A stretch of 64,000 bases of DNA from contig NC_014532.2 in assembly GCF_000196875.2 (NCBI RefSeq), forward strand, positions 1,860,001 through 1,924,000, in the 5' to 3' direction. The position numbers and the translations under genes are program-made. Shown here in pieces: positions 36,401-45,147 of this stretch (within the stretch, counting starts at the first letter, position 1; every line of letters starts with the position of its first letter). The notes below the pieces were generated by a model. The model was given only the letters and a program-made list of their open reading frames with translations. It searched no databases and was not told the origin of the DNA. The stretch is from Halomonas elongata DSM 2581. Its GTDB lineage: Bacteria; Pseudomonadota; Gammaproteobacteria; Pseudomonadales; Halomonadaceae.

Positions 36401-38425
36401 GCGCTCGGGGATCGCTTTGGCCGTGCCAGGCCGGCCACCACTGGAAGGACTGCCTGCCGACCAGGTAAACAGCGCCGATTGAGACCCGGTACTTGAATCA
36501 GACGCGGGACTGACCGATCCACCGCCGGACCAGCCCATGGAGCCATCACCCTCGAACGAGGTGCTCCAGTGCGCGATTCCCTCGATCCGGGTCTCCATCC
36601 GGGTTTCAACAGCGGCGACCTTGCCGTTGAGGGTCGATTGCGTAGTATCGACCTTCTTCGACGTCGAGGTGATGCGGTCATCCAGCCGCGCGACCTCGGT
36701 GCTGACCGTTTCCTTCACCCCGGCGATATTCTCCCCGAGCTGGGAGACGTCTTTGCTGAAACGGTTGGTGATGGCCTTGTCTTCCTCGACCCGCGCTTCG
36801 GCCTCCTCATTGACGGCTGCCGTGATGGCGGGCAGATCTTCCTCGGTCGTGGCGGGTCGAATCGTGATCAGATCGACCTCGACCCCTTTGCCCGAGTTGC
36901 TGGTATCCCCCCAGATACCGATGTAATCCACGGCATTGGAGCTATCGAGCGGCATGTCCCACATGAACTCGTGGGGCGCCCAGTTATCGCCTGGCTCGAA
37001 GCGATGCCATCCGCTATTGCCATTCGCCGCGGTCGAATACGCCACCGCGAACTCGCTGGCCGGGTTGTCCTGGGCCTTGCGGGCATAGATCTCGACCCGG
37101 ATGCGCTTGCCCACGAAGCTCTTGGCCAGGGTCTCCGTGACCTCGGCGAAGACACTGTGCGTCGTGCCAGTGGAAGATGGCGAAGACCCGTTATACCGGA
37201 TTACCGCCGCCTGGTTGCCCGCGAAGGCAGTACTCACCGCCTCGATGGAGCCCCCGCTGGCAGTCTTCCAACGATCAAAGTCGGCACCGGGCTCAAAGTT
37301 CGATGACCAGACCGGCGTCGCATTGAGCCGTGCCGTCATGCTCTCGAGTGACCGGGTCAGCGCCGACGTCTTGGATGCCAGCGATTTCTTCGTCTCGGAG
37401 ATGTCCGCCGCGTTGTCTGCCGCCTTCGCTTGCGTGGTATCGATCCGAACCCCAAGGGCATCCGTCTTGGTGGTCCATGCGGTTCGCTCACTACGGAGAG
37501 CGGCCTGGAAGTCTTTCTCCACCTCGGAAAAGGCGGTTTCGATCTTCTGGGCCAGCGCCTCATCCTCTTTCGTGAGGACTTCCGTTTTACTGGCCAGGTC
37601 CGCGATCGACTCATCATACTTCGCTGTGACAGCGTCAATCGCCGCATTCCAGTCCTTCCGCTCCCGCTGGATGCTCTCCGCTCGCTCCCTTGCCTCACTG
37701 GCAACCGCTTGGCGACGCGCATCGGCTTCAGCCGCAAGACGGGCGTTCACCGACCCTTCGACATCCTCGGGGGCCACCACCAGGTTGATCTTGGAACGCA
37801 GAGTCGAGGCCAGCACCCCATCATCGATCTGCCCTGTGATCCGCTGCATGATGAAGCGGACGTCGGGGATGACCTCTGCATAGGTTCCGCCAGGAGCGTT
37901 GGGCGGCCCTTCGACGCCACTACTGCTGGTGAAGGTGATCCAGTAGTAGTACCCAACGCCGTCCTCGGCCACATCGCGCACCTGGTCGGTGTACGACATG
38001 CCCGAGTCCTTACCGATAATCACCGCATTGGCGAAGTTGTCTTCCTTGGCCCGGTAAATGCTCGTGAAGCTATGGTTGCCATAGAGATCACCGGGGATGT
38101 CCCAGGAAAGTGCCACATAGCCGAAGCTGCCATAGGCTTGGAAGCCCGTCGGCCGGGGCGGTACTGCCATGTCCTCAGCCGGATCGTTGTCGATGGCGTC
38201 ACCCGGCAGCAGAACGCCACTGCTGCCACGGCCGGCACCGTGCAAACGGCCAATGCCGGAGTCCACTAGGTCGCGAACCGTCAGCTTGCGATCGAGAGGA
38301 TCACCCCGCACGCCATCGCCGGTTTCCGTGATTTCCTTTACAGCTTCCAGGAAGGGACGCAGACGCCGGTCCGTCTGCGGGTCAATCGGGGGAAGCGCCC
38401 TGCGTCGGCGCGTTTTCTGAGCCAT
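33467..38425 (-). CDS. Large tail/central fibre protein (1652 aa)
   Basis: Probable host-contact protein. Around residues 90-190 it has a fibronectin III-like domain (PPRPTGFQAYGSFGYVALSW); a long helical stalk follows at about 215-360; then three copies of a beta-sandwich module marked by AYST...GNSGWHRF (about 450, 730 and 1430); a J-like region near 800-940; and two tandem copies of a module of about 140 residues marked by QYSEAHKKGTLIFEVSNG (about 1040 and 1180). The C-terminal 200 residues are beta-rich. The ATG at 38425 follows the hairpin at 38429. Related to the C-terminal parts of gpJ-type proteins in composition, but without the rest of a siphovirus tail. Confidence 0.8.
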   Translation of the reverse strand: MAQKTRRRRALPPIDPQTDRRLRPFLEAVKEITETGDGVRGDPLDRKLTVRDLVDSGIGRLHGAGRGSSGVLLPGDAIDNDPAEDMAVPPRPTGFQAYGSFGYVALSWDIPGDLYGNHSFTSIYRAKEDNFANAVIIGKDSGMSYTDQVRDVAEDGVGYYYWITFTSSSGVEGPPNAPGGTYAEVIPDVRFIMQRITGQIDDGVLASTLRSKINLVVAPEDVEGSVNARLAAEADARRQAVASEARERAESIQRERKDWNAAIDAVTAKYDESIADLASKTEVLTKEDEALAQKIETAFSEVEKDFQAALRSERTAWTTKTDALGVRIDTTQAKAADNAADISETKKSLASKTSALTRSLESMTARLNATPVWSSNFEPGADFDRWKTASGGSIEAVSTAFAGNQAAVIRYNGSSPSSTGTTHSVFAEVTETLAKSFVGKRIRVEIYARKAQDNPASEFAVAYSTAANGNSGWHRFEPGDNWAPHEFMWDMPLDSSNAVDYIGIWGDTSNSGKGVEVDLITIRPATTEEDLPAITAAVNEEAEARVEEDKAITNRFSKDVSQLGENIAGVKETVSTEVARLDDRITSTSKKVDTTQSTLNGKVAAVETRMETRIEGIAHWSTSFEGDGSMGWSGGGSVSPASDSSTGSQSALFTWSAGSPSSGGRPGTAKAIPERTAIQFAGRRVRVTLDAKQPSSGTASEFAVAYSTSDVGNSGWHRFKPSGSWKPFSFLYDVPEANHGGRDFIGVWGDTSNRGNGILIDNMRIEVVADENDLPVLETMYVAKLQANGLIGGFGIYNDGETVEAGFDVDRFWLGRTNKNKVKPFIMDDDIVYLDTARIRQGDIQEGQLGPITIGKLTQNNGDPLTNVAGKIVADAIDVDNLRVAEAGKFYGDVYSGNYRSGSQGWAILQNGNVEFNQGVFNGTVEFKNIRGAGTLAGRDTVWWSEVTGGNRPSDNADRTADNTAKGIKNQGKLATKDKADYIEDVQNAPFIRLGINAYPEWKDASQYSEAHKKGTLIFEVSNGFGGWPQDNGGVITYWTNHNRAVQVFYGNGGDKEWVREIHPATYPNWSKFVQKEVFSSADVDALQTKNGPKEAGADVTGNNEAKSIVNQGLLATKNKADYEKDLENAPFVRARVNAYSESQSADQYSEAHKKGTLIFEVSNGQGGWPVSNGGVITHWSSNRRAVQILYGNGGGKEWVREVHHSRYPNWSPWTRREIFSSADVDALETKNGPRQAGADKTSENEAKRIAGQGKFATRDFAWWDEVSGSNKPHDNADVTGDNTSRDTSNVNGLPADVVRNGITGFGCDVSKAGTAPLGHNGGQHGYIEYDEGIHQGGGVWIAYDWNRMDRSGDPRPWADGIHFRIPYEVAGAFSGRRITVSVMEQRYSDHWSREFAVSYSTKHAGNSGWHRFETSTHSTWHTHSFEYDVPELEDESDHMVYIWPSTDNSGKRLGIKRITVTPSSDRASRSVDNWTRPNSTLIDGNKIYTGDAYVDTLQIKGNAITVPAATYKGRKGSWHYANSEGGWNWRPWMALHNFHQDDADIFIMALVPYSGSDSSSGGTGATATVGVKVRITIDGRVKREIDVRQTDSASARPNDDSYAYAYVTAAGTAVIGYRFPPYSGSRSIKIEVVTINSTIANCYMQALGVKR

Positions 38426-38428
38426 GCG

Positions 38429-38440
38429 TACCTCACGGTA
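38429..38440 (-). repeat. GNRA leader hairpin (TACC-GTGA-GGTA)
   Basis: Perfect 4-bp stem, GTGA loop; GAGG is five bases before the ATG of the 1652-residue fibre gene. Confidence 0.75.
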
Positions 38441-38458
38441 GGCAATTGGGGGCAAACG

Positions 38459-40102
38459 TCAGTGCAGCTCGCCAGGGCTGCCAGCCAGTTGAATCGACAC
38501 GACCTCGTTGTTGCCGGCGACCTCGACCTCCCACTCACGTGCAAGCGTATAGCCAGCGGGCAGGCGGAACATATCGGGGCCCGTTATCGCTTGATCCATG
38601 ACGGTCTCCCCATCGGCGTATATGCGGAGCTTGACCGGATAACCGTGCGCCACGATGCGCCCACACGTCAGAGTGGCCCGGCCCGACGGGTAGTTCGTGA
38701 TGGGCGACCGCCAGAGGATCGAGAACGGATTGCCGGCACCCCAAGCGGTGACAGCGCCATTTTGGAGCAAGTACAGCGTGTCTCGCTCGCTGTCGTAGTA
38801 GCCGCCCTCGGCATTGACGTCATAGCGATCGATCCCCTCGCCGGGTGTGAACGACATACAGCCATTGGTGTGGAACGCCATGTAGCGGCCATCGTAGCGA
38901 TAGGCATGGATCGAGGATGGGTCGAGGGCTTTCCACTGGTCGCGCGAGAACACCTCTTTCGTCACCACTTCCGCCTGTTGGCCTCCCACGGCTACCAGGC
39001 CATCGGGTGAGGCATACAGCGCATACCCGCCCATTTCCACGATGCTGCGCTTGGACACACAGGACTGGTATACGTCGAGCTTCATCTGCGATATGGCCGC
39101 CGGACTGGAACCTGTCACTAATGATGGCTGCCCCGTTGTGAGCACCACCAGGCCCGCGCTCGTGGAGGCCAACCCGACAACCGGATCATCGAATGCCAGT
39201 TGATAGCTCACCGGCCAAGCGTGCGGATAATAGGCCTCGCAGAACGCCACGGTATTGCCGAAGAAACCGGCCAGGATGCCATTGGGGAGCGTCGTCAGCC
39301 CTTTCATCTTGGGGTCTGGCATATCCCACTCGGCTGACGGCAAGGCGATTCCGAGCTCAGCCGAGGACACGTCATCCTCGAATGTCCCGGTTCCCGCGGC
39401 AACGTCGGCCACGTACTGATACATGCCGCCCGATTCAGTGCGGTAGATCCGCATGGCCTGGATGTTGTTGCTGCTGCTGGGCATCGGCGGCAGGGTCACG
39501 ATCACATGTCCGCCCTCAGGGAGGTCACTGGCATCATCCCAGCGCTCGACCAGCGGCGACGGCATGCTCGGCGCACTTTCCTCGCCGTAGCTGGAGACGC
39601 ACGTCACCACATAGGCCGTCTCGACCGTCGTGGCAGGTGGCCAATCTACCGATCCATCATCCGGCGGTGTGCGGTTGTTGGGCTCCCTGACCTCGGGGGC
39701 CTGTTCAGGGGCAGGAACACCCAACTGGTACCAGCTCGAGGGATAGGGACCATCACCTTGGGTGATGACATCGATGCCGCCCATCTTGGGTGGTCCATCC
39801 CCTGTCCAATAGACTCGCTCGTACTGGTCATTGGCGATGGGCGACCGAGCAACATCGACATCCAGGCCCCGGCGCCAGGACAGCCAGAAGCTCGCCGCCC
39901 CATCGCCGGGCGTATAGCGAAACAGATTCGCGGGCCGGAATACCTGGGGCACGTCACTGACATGGGCCGGCTTCCGCTCCGGCTTGAGCGTGCCGCGCCT
40001 GCGATAGATGTTGCGCGAAACCTGGGCCGACTTCTCTGGCAGCAGCCGTGGGTCCAATAGCGGGCGCTCGCCCAGAAACCCGCCGGGGTACATGATCGTC
40101 AT
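38459..40102 (-). CDS. Tail nozzle/hub-like virion protein (547 aa)
   Basis: A beta-rich 547-residue protein. The start (YPGGFLGERPLLDPRLLPEKSA-like segments, then SRNIYRRRGTLKPER) and the repeated propeller-like strands (GYALYASPDGLVAVGG, PYPSSWYQLG, FSILWRSP) resemble nozzle or stabiliser proteins of short-tailed phages. It lies upstream of the large fibre and downstream of the fibre chaperone. Role inferred; the domain limits are not clear. Confidence 0.65.
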   Translation of the reverse strand: MTIMYPGGFLGERPLLDPRLLPEKSAQVSRNIYRRRGTLKPERKPAHVSDVPQVFRPANLFRYTPGDGAASFWLSWRRGLDVDVARSPIANDQYERVYWTGDGPPKMGGIDVITQGDGPYPSSWYQLGVPAPEQAPEVREPNNRTPPDDGSVDWPPATTVETAYVVTCVSSYGEESAPSMPSPLVERWDDASDLPEGGHVIVTLPPMPSSSNNIQAMRIYRTESGGMYQYVADVAAGTGTFEDDVSSAELGIALPSAEWDMPDPKMKGLTTLPNGILAGFFGNTVAFCEAYYPHAWPVSYQLAFDDPVVGLASTSAGLVVLTTGQPSLVTGSSPAAISQMKLDVYQSCVSKRSIVEMGGYALYASPDGLVAVGGQQAEVVTKEVFSRDQWKALDPSSIHAYRYDGRYMAFHTNGCMSFTPGEGIDRYDVNAEGGYYDSERDTLYLLQNGAVTAWGAGNPFSILWRSPITNYPSGRATLTCGRIVAHGYPVKLRIYADGETVMDQAITGPDMFRLPAGYTLAREWEVEVAGNNEVVSIQLAGSPGELH

Positions 40103-40653
40103 TGCAGGCCTTCCAATGCAGATTCAACGTCATCCAGCGTGGTGGCCGTGACCAGTGCATCTTTCGCTGACCAACTCTGCTGGTAGATGTCCTCGATGTG
40201 GGTCAACGCGGCCATCGTCATGTCGCGCATCTCTGTCGGCGTGAGCTGGTAGGTCGTGTTGGAGAGCCCTCGGAACGGCATCGGGGTGGTATCACCAGCC
40301 TCGACCCGCGCCGTTGCCTTCGTGTTCAGGGCCATGAGATTCAGTCGGTCGTCGGGCCGGGTCTGGATGGTGTCCTCCCTGCCATCGGGCATGGTGTATG
40401 GCACACCGTCGTTGAGCGATCGATCTCGCCACTGATTCACCTTCGCCCGGGCCTCATGGGCCCGGCGCTGGACGTCAGAAAGCGGTACATCATCGATCAA
40501 TACCCACATCTGCCCCCGGAGCTGGGCCATCTGCCCGTTCGGCACCTCGGGCGGCGCGATGGTCGTGCAGCAGGCCGGACGCCCTTCCCCGGGCGCAATC
40601 TCGTGCGTGCCCCCGGTCCAGATCGACTGTTCATCGAGTTCGTAAACGATCAT
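40099..40653 (-). CDS. Tail fibre assembly protein with DUF4376 domain
   Basis: A 184-residue protein whose C-terminal half matches DUF4376 (VNQWRDRSLNDGVPYTMPDG, RLNLMALNTKATARVEAGDT). DUF4376 proteins follow fibre genes and are thought to help their assembly. The ATG at 40653 overlaps the stop of the propeller-fibre gene just upstream (ATGA), which matches that role; the frame itself runs to 40671. Confidence 0.75.
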   Translation of the reverse strand: MIVYELDEQSIWTGGTHEIAPGEGRPACCTTIAPPEVPNGQMAQLRGQMWVLIDDVPLSDVQRRAHEARAKVNQWRDRSLNDGVPYTMPDGREDTIQTRPDDRLNLMALNTKATARVEAGDTTPMPFRGLSNTTYQLTPTEMRDMTMAALTHIEDIYQQSWSAKDALVTATTLDDVESALEGLQ

Positions 40654-42086
40654 TGGGCCTTGATCCTCCATTCCAGCGACGGGTGGGGGGAACTCAACTC
40701 AGGGAGGTAGAACCAATCCGGCGATCTCGCCGTGACCGTCAGGTTAGGGGCGTTTAAATAGCCTGCGGCCAGGTAGTCGCCATCCGGGTGCCAGGCGACC
40801 GTCTCCCCGTAGTTGGGTAACGATGGCGTACCACCGATCTCTGTCCAGGTGGCAATGTCGATGACTATCAGGTGGGAGCCGCCATAATACCCAATGGCCA
40901 GGAAAGCGCCATCCGAGCTGAACTTCACGTCCGCAATGCTCGATTGGATTACAGGCGCGTCACTGACCACAGACCAGTCATCGTTCGGGTTGATAACAGT
41001 GAAGCGGGACTCCTCACTATTAAAATCCACTGGGTTGTGCGCGACCGCGATGATTCCGCTGATCGGGCTGATATCAATGGCCCTTCCCATACCGGGCAAT
41101 GTCGGTGCGACATTGGCCACTGACCAGTCGGCAGCCGCGACAATGGTCAGGTAGGGAGACTCCCGATGCGCCACCGCCAAGTAGGTGCCACCGGGTTCGA
41201 ACACAACATCCTCACCTCCCCCGGGCAGAGACGGCGTGCCACTGACCACAGACCAATCCGACGTATCAATGATGGTCAGATAAGGAGCGCCGTCATGCAC
41301 GACGGCCAGGAAGGTGCCATTGGCATTGGAACCAAACGCGACCGCGTTCCCGGTGCCGGGCAATGACGGCGTGCCGCTGACAACCGACCAATCGGCGGTG
41401 TCGATAACCGTCAGGTAGGGGCTTCCCTCATGGACGATGGCCAGATAGGCCCCATCGGGTCTAAAAGCCGCCCCCCACCCAGACCTGGGCAGTGACGGCG
41501 TTCCACTGACCACGGACCAGTCTGACGTATCGATAATGGTCAAGTACGGAGAACCATTGTGCGCCATCGCCAGATAGGCTCCATCGGGGCTGAAAGCCGC
41601 CCCGCGCCCCATGTCGGGCAGCGACGGCGTGCCGCTGACGACTTCCTGGGCAGGCAATGTCTCCGGGAACATGGCGGCCAGCTCTGGGTAGTCCACTTTT
41701 CGATAGGCCAGCCCATCCATTCGCAAACGGTCATCGAGAGAGGCATTGGCCTTCACCAGGGACGTCTCCCCGATCCGCGACCGAATACGGTCCATCGTTC
41801 GCGCGGTCGCCCGAGCCTCGATACTCTCACCCGCACCATGTGAGACAGCGGTGCCCTCGAACCCACGCTCTACCGTCAACGTATTGTTTGAGATGCCGGT
41901 CACGCGCACGATCTCGATGTTCTCGCCGTACCTTGTGGTGTCGGCGAAAATCGTGAGCAGGAACCATTCATTCGCCCCCAATGAGGTCGGCAGGTTCACC
42001 GGGGCCGATACCTCGATGGTGGTAGTCACATCATCGATGGCCGAAGCCAGTGTCGCCCGGGCGTTGTTGAAGAAAAGCTGTGGCAT
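40650..42086 (-). CDS. Tail fibre with seven-bladed beta-propeller (478 aa)
   Basis: Residues 1-125 form a fibre/tail-attachment domain (FFNNARATLASAIDDVTTTI, GFEGTAVSHGAGESIEARA). From about residue 145 on there are seven repeats of 43-50 residues, each of the form SVVSGTPSLPG-G-AVAFSPDG-YLAVAH-GSPYLTIIDTSDW. The first four are close to identical; the fifth is the most divergent. Seven blades are expected to close into a WD40/YVTN-like propeller, probably a receptor-binding head. The repeats are visible in the DNA at about 40700-41640. Confidence 0.85.
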   Translation of the reverse strand: MPQLFFNNARATLASAIDDVTTTIEVSAPVNLPTSLGANEWFLLTIFADTTRYGENIEIVRVTGISNNTLTVERGFEGTAVSHGAGESIEARATARTMDRIRSRIGETSLVKANASLDDRLRMDGLAYRKVDYPELAAMFPETLPAQEVVSGTPSLPDMGRGAAFSPDGAYLAMAHNGSPYLTIIDTSDWSVVSGTPSLPRSGWGAAFRPDGAYLAIVHEGSPYLTVIDTADWSVVSGTPSLPGTGNAVAFGSNANGTFLAVVHDGAPYLTIIDTSDWSVVSGTPSLPGGGEDVVFEPGGTYLAVAHRESPYLTIVAAADWSVANVAPTLPGMGRAIDISPISGIIAVAHNPVDFNSEESRFTVINPNDDWSVVSDAPVIQSSIADVKFSSDGAFLAIGYYGGSHLIVIDIATWTEIGGTPSLPNYGETVAWHPDGDYLAAGYLNAPNLTVTARSPDWFYLPELSSPHPSLEWRIKAQ

Positions 42087-42089
42087 GGG

Positions 42090-42356
42090 TTACATCTCCA
42101 CCACGATGATCATGAAATCGACCTCTTTGGTACGGCTCTCGGTATAAATCAGCGGTGACAGCTTGTAGCTCTCTCCATCCGTCCCGCCCTTGATCCACAA
42201 CTTCACGCGAGTGGGCTCGATTCCCACCTGTGTCACCTCCAGACCATCCGGGGCCGTAACCTCGACGTGCTCGATCTCATCGCCCTCGGCCATCCACTCG
42301 GAGAGATCAATGTCATAATCCAAATGGTCTCGGGGCTGCTTCTTGAATGTCTTCAT
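42090..42356 (-). CDS. Small virion protein, probable fibre-tail adaptor
   Basis: An 88-residue beta-rich protein (IEHVEVTAPDGLEVTQVGIE, VKLWIKGGTDGESY), like the small adaptor proteins that connect fibres to podovirus tails. The start overlaps the stop of the 774-residue gene (ATGA). The adaptor role is inferred from fold-like pattern and position before the fibre. Confidence 0.6.
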   Translation of the reverse strand: MKTFKKQPRDHLDYDIDLSEWMAEGDEIEHVEVTAPDGLEVTQVGIEPTRVKLWIKGGTDGESYKLSPLIYTESRTKEVDFMIIVVEM

Positions 42357-44677
42357 GCGACTTGGTACTCCCTCACGGACGCAGGCACCGACATGACACG
42401 GGCACCGGGCATCAGGGTGATGGTCCGGCGGTCAGGTGCCGGCGAGTCGGGATTGATCAGGTACGAGACACGGCCTGTTTCGGCCCAGGATTCAGCGACG
42501 CGGGCAGGCTCGATGAAGGTGATGCGCAGCATTTCACCGCCGCTATCAGCGTCACCTCGGAAACGTATCTCGAAGAACCGCCAGACGTAGATCGTCACCG
42601 GAACCTGAGCCGAGGCACGGGCCTGGCCACTCGCGGGGCGGTAGCGGGCGAAATAGGCAGTGGGTTCTGCCCGCGAGATGCTCGTGCCCCTCATACGGCG
42701 GGTGAGATGGGGCATCCCCGTCGTCACGGAACGATTGATCGCAGGCTGCGGCGTCAGGTAGGCGAAGCGAGTGTAGCCAGCATGGGGTGACGCCGAAGCC
42801 AAGGCCGCCTCGTCGATATACCTGGCGGTCTTGCGGGCATCACCAGCTCCCTCAGCTCGAGCCACAAACGAGGTCGGTTCGACCTTGCGCACAAAGGCAT
42901 TGAGGTCGTAGCCACCACCTGCCGATGAAATGGCCCAAGCCGGGTCATCGACAAAACGTGCCGTCTTGCGGGCCACACCGGCACTCTGGACTCTGGCACG
43001 GGCGCTTCGCGTGGTAGTGAATCGATAGGGCTGGTTCTCCCCACTCGATTCAGCCACGGCCACCGCCGAAGCCCGCATATACCGAGTGATATCAGGATCG
43101 CTGGCTAGGAACACAGCCTCATTGGGCTCGGGGGCGAGCACCGGGACAGCGAGCCGAACGGCGGCGCCCAGCCCTGTCGCGGTTGCCGCCTCTTGCCCAC
43201 CATCCATCCAGGCAGTCTTATGGGCGGAAGCCTGCCCAGATGCGGTGCCACCCAGTGGCCGGATGTCCGGCCGTCGCAATCCATAGACGTTGGCCTGAGC
43301 GATCACCGTGGATATGGCGATCTCTTTCGCACGCGCTTTGGCCAGGCGGTGTACATCCGAGACCACCGATGACATACCAGCCATCGAGTCCCAGGTAGGT
43401 ACCTGACGGTAGCACCATGCGGTTTGCTGCGACTCGCACGCCAGAGCATCCAGGCCTATGTAGCGCCCACGGAGCGTGTAGGCCGATTGCTCCGCCACCG
43501 CTTCACTCTTGCCCGTAGCGCGGACCCACGGATTGATACTGGTCAGGTGAACGGGTGGGACATCGCCGCCCGCCGACGCGATACCCGTAAACGCATGGAT
43601 CTGGAAATACCGCCCTGCGGACTCGCTGACCGATGCGGCTTTCCCGCTTGCCTCGGTGATGCACAGCCCCGCCGCCACTTGGCGGGATAGCGCCAACGCA
43701 CGCCCACTGACATAGCAATAGGTCGTGTTGCCAAGCGTGAGATCTGGTGCGATATGGGTCGTGGCCAGCCCGGTCGAGATGCTGCTGGCATGCCTGATTC
43801 GTCCCGGTACCGCCGAACTGGCGGCACTACTGGACGCCACACCATAGTGGTTCCGATACAGGCGCAGGGAGCCCGGGACATGGCGGGATTCCGACTCCAG
43901 CCATAGCGAACCACGACCAATCTTAGAGTTCGGTAGAGCCCGAGACCTGGCTCTCACTACCGTGCGGGCCTCAGCGAACCGCTGGCGAACGCGCAGTCTG
44001 TCGAGCCTGGATTCCGCCAGCCAGGTCAACGATGCCGTGCGCAGTGGGCGCAATGACGCCTGCCAGAACGTCTTGTAGTCGATGCTTGACGCCGCCTCGG
44101 CTACAGACTGGCCACCCATGATGTGGGTGATATGAGCATCGCAGTACAACGCCGCCGGAGCTTCGACCGTGCTCGGCGTCATCCAGGCAGTACGGTCAGC
44201 ACTGACATCGAGGACGGCCAGAGAATCATCCAGGTTGATGTCGGGTGCCGGGGTAATCCGGTGAGCGTCCCCAGTCGCTACGGCTTCTGAGTGGCTCTCA
44301 GCATGCGACATTCGGGCATGGCGCACGCCGGCACCATCCATGGCGGCTTCGACATCCGTGATGCCACTCATTGGGCGATGCGCCCAGGACGCGAACGTTG
44401 TGTCGGCGATCGTGGCGGACTTGCCCGCCACGAATACCAACTCATGGCCCTCAGCGTCGGCGAACGCCGCAGCCGCCGCCGTCCCCCAGCCAGTCGCCAG
44501 TCGCTTGGATGCCCCTACTGAATCGGCTGACGCGGATAGAGAGCCGGTAGCATGCTTGATGCGCAGCGGTGTCGCCGTCGAATCCGCCACCGGCTCGAGA
44601 GACAGCACGCCGCCGTACAGCCACAGGCCATTTGCCCCGCCGCCATTCAGCGGGGCCCCGTTGAGGGGCCCAAACAT
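42353..44677 (-). CDS. Alanine-rich virion protein, unknown (774 aa)
   Basis: A 774-residue, Ala/Ser/Arg-rich protein lacking any family I recognise. It opens MFGPLNGAPLNGGGANGLWLYGG and contains many degenerate repeats with the pattern of A/S-rich stretches followed by aromatic or TARY-like positions (DARKTARYID, VARKTARFVDD, DAHRITPAPD). It is located between the 140-residue tail protein and the small adaptor, so it is probably a large virion component such as a tail fibre stalk. Codon use is like that of its neighbours. Confidence 0.6.
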   Translation of the reverse strand: MFGPLNGAPLNGGGANGLWLYGGVLSLEPVADSTATPLRIKHATGSLSASADSVGASKRLATGWGTAAAAAFADAEGHELVFVAGKSATIADTTFASWAHRPMSGITDVEAAMDGAGVRHARMSHAESHSEAVATGDAHRITPAPDINLDDSLAVLDVSADRTAWMTPSTVEAPAALYCDAHITHIMGGQSVAEAASSIDYKTFWQASLRPLRTASLTWLAESRLDRLRVRQRFAEARTVVRARSRALPNSKIGRGSLWLESESRHVPGSLRLYRNHYGVASSSAASSAVPGRIRHASSISTGLATTHIAPDLTLGNTTYCYVSGRALALSRQVAAGLCITEASGKAASVSESAGRYFQIHAFTGIASAGGDVPPVHLTSINPWVRATGKSEAVAEQSAYTLRGRYIGLDALACESQQTAWCYRQVPTWDSMAGMSSVVSDVHRLAKARAKEIAISTVIAQANVYGLRRPDIRPLGGTASGQASAHKTAWMDGGQEAATATGLGAAVRLAVPVLAPEPNEAVFLASDPDITRYMRASAVAVAESSGENQPYRFTTTRSARARVQSAGVARKTARFVDDPAWAISSAGGGYDLNAFVRKVEPTSFVARAEGAGDARKTARYIDEAALASASPHAGYTRFAYLTPQPAINRSVTTGMPHLTRRMRGTSISRAEPTAYFARYRPASGQARASAQVPVTIYVWRFFEIRFRGDADSGGEMLRITFIEPARVAESWAETGRVSYLINPDSPAPDRRTITLMPGARVMSVPASVREYQVA

Positions 44678-44689
44678 ACCCTACCCCTC

Positions 44690-45112
44690 TTAGCGGAGGA
44701 TGACCTGAATGCCGCCGATGTCTACAGACAGCACGTCATTGATTTCCAGGGTCTTCGCAACGGTGAACTCACCGTGATAGAGCATGTTGCCGCCGGATTG
44801 GGCGTCATAGAGTGCGTAGTGCGTGACGGTCACGCTGCCATCGGCGATGGGCGGGAACTGGATCACCTTGGCATTGGAGCTGACTTTGCCGTCACCGGAG
44901 TCGGTCGGCGAGGTCCAGCCGCTAGAGATGGAGTCGCCTTTCGCGGCGTCTTGCCGGACATAAGCCGAGTCGGTGACTTCATCGCCGGTGTCGGCGTCGG
45001 TGGGATCGCTGGTGAACAGCGCCACATAGATGGAGGACGGCGTCGGGAGCGTGGTCCCGCGAAGGGTGTGCTCCAGGATGCCGGATTCGAGATAGTCGGA
45101 GAATGCTGCCAT
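44690..45112 (-). CDS. Tail/virion protein (140 aa)
   Basis: A 140-residue beta-rich protein of a family often found in tailed phages: FSDYLESGILEHTLRGTTLP, SSIYVALFTSDPT, TVTHYALYDAQSGGNMLYHG. Its members are labelled tail or fibre-associated structural proteins, without a proven role. The ribosome site is in the hairpin at 45119. Confidence 0.65.
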   Translation of the reverse strand: MAAFSDYLESGILEHTLRGTTLPTPSSIYVALFTSDPTDADTGDEVTDSAYVRQDAAKGDSISSGWTSPTDSGDGKVSSNAKVIQFPPIADGSVTVTHYALYDAQSGGNMLYHGEFTVAKTLEINDVLSVDIGGIQVILR

Positions 45113-45118
45113 TGGGAG

Positions 45119-45132
45119 TTACCTCACGGTAA
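45119..45132 (-). repeat. GNRA leader hairpin (TTACC-GTGA-GGTAA)
   Basis: Perfect 5-bp stem, GTGA loop; GAGG of the loop/arm is nine bases before the ATG at 45112. Confidence 0.75.
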
Positions 45133-45147
45133 GTCGCAGAGTTGCGG

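Noticed and set aside
40700..41640. CRISPR-like repeats
   Set aside because: The repeats are in frame, coding, and about 130-150 bases long; they are propeller blades, and no CRISPR array is seen anywhere in the window.
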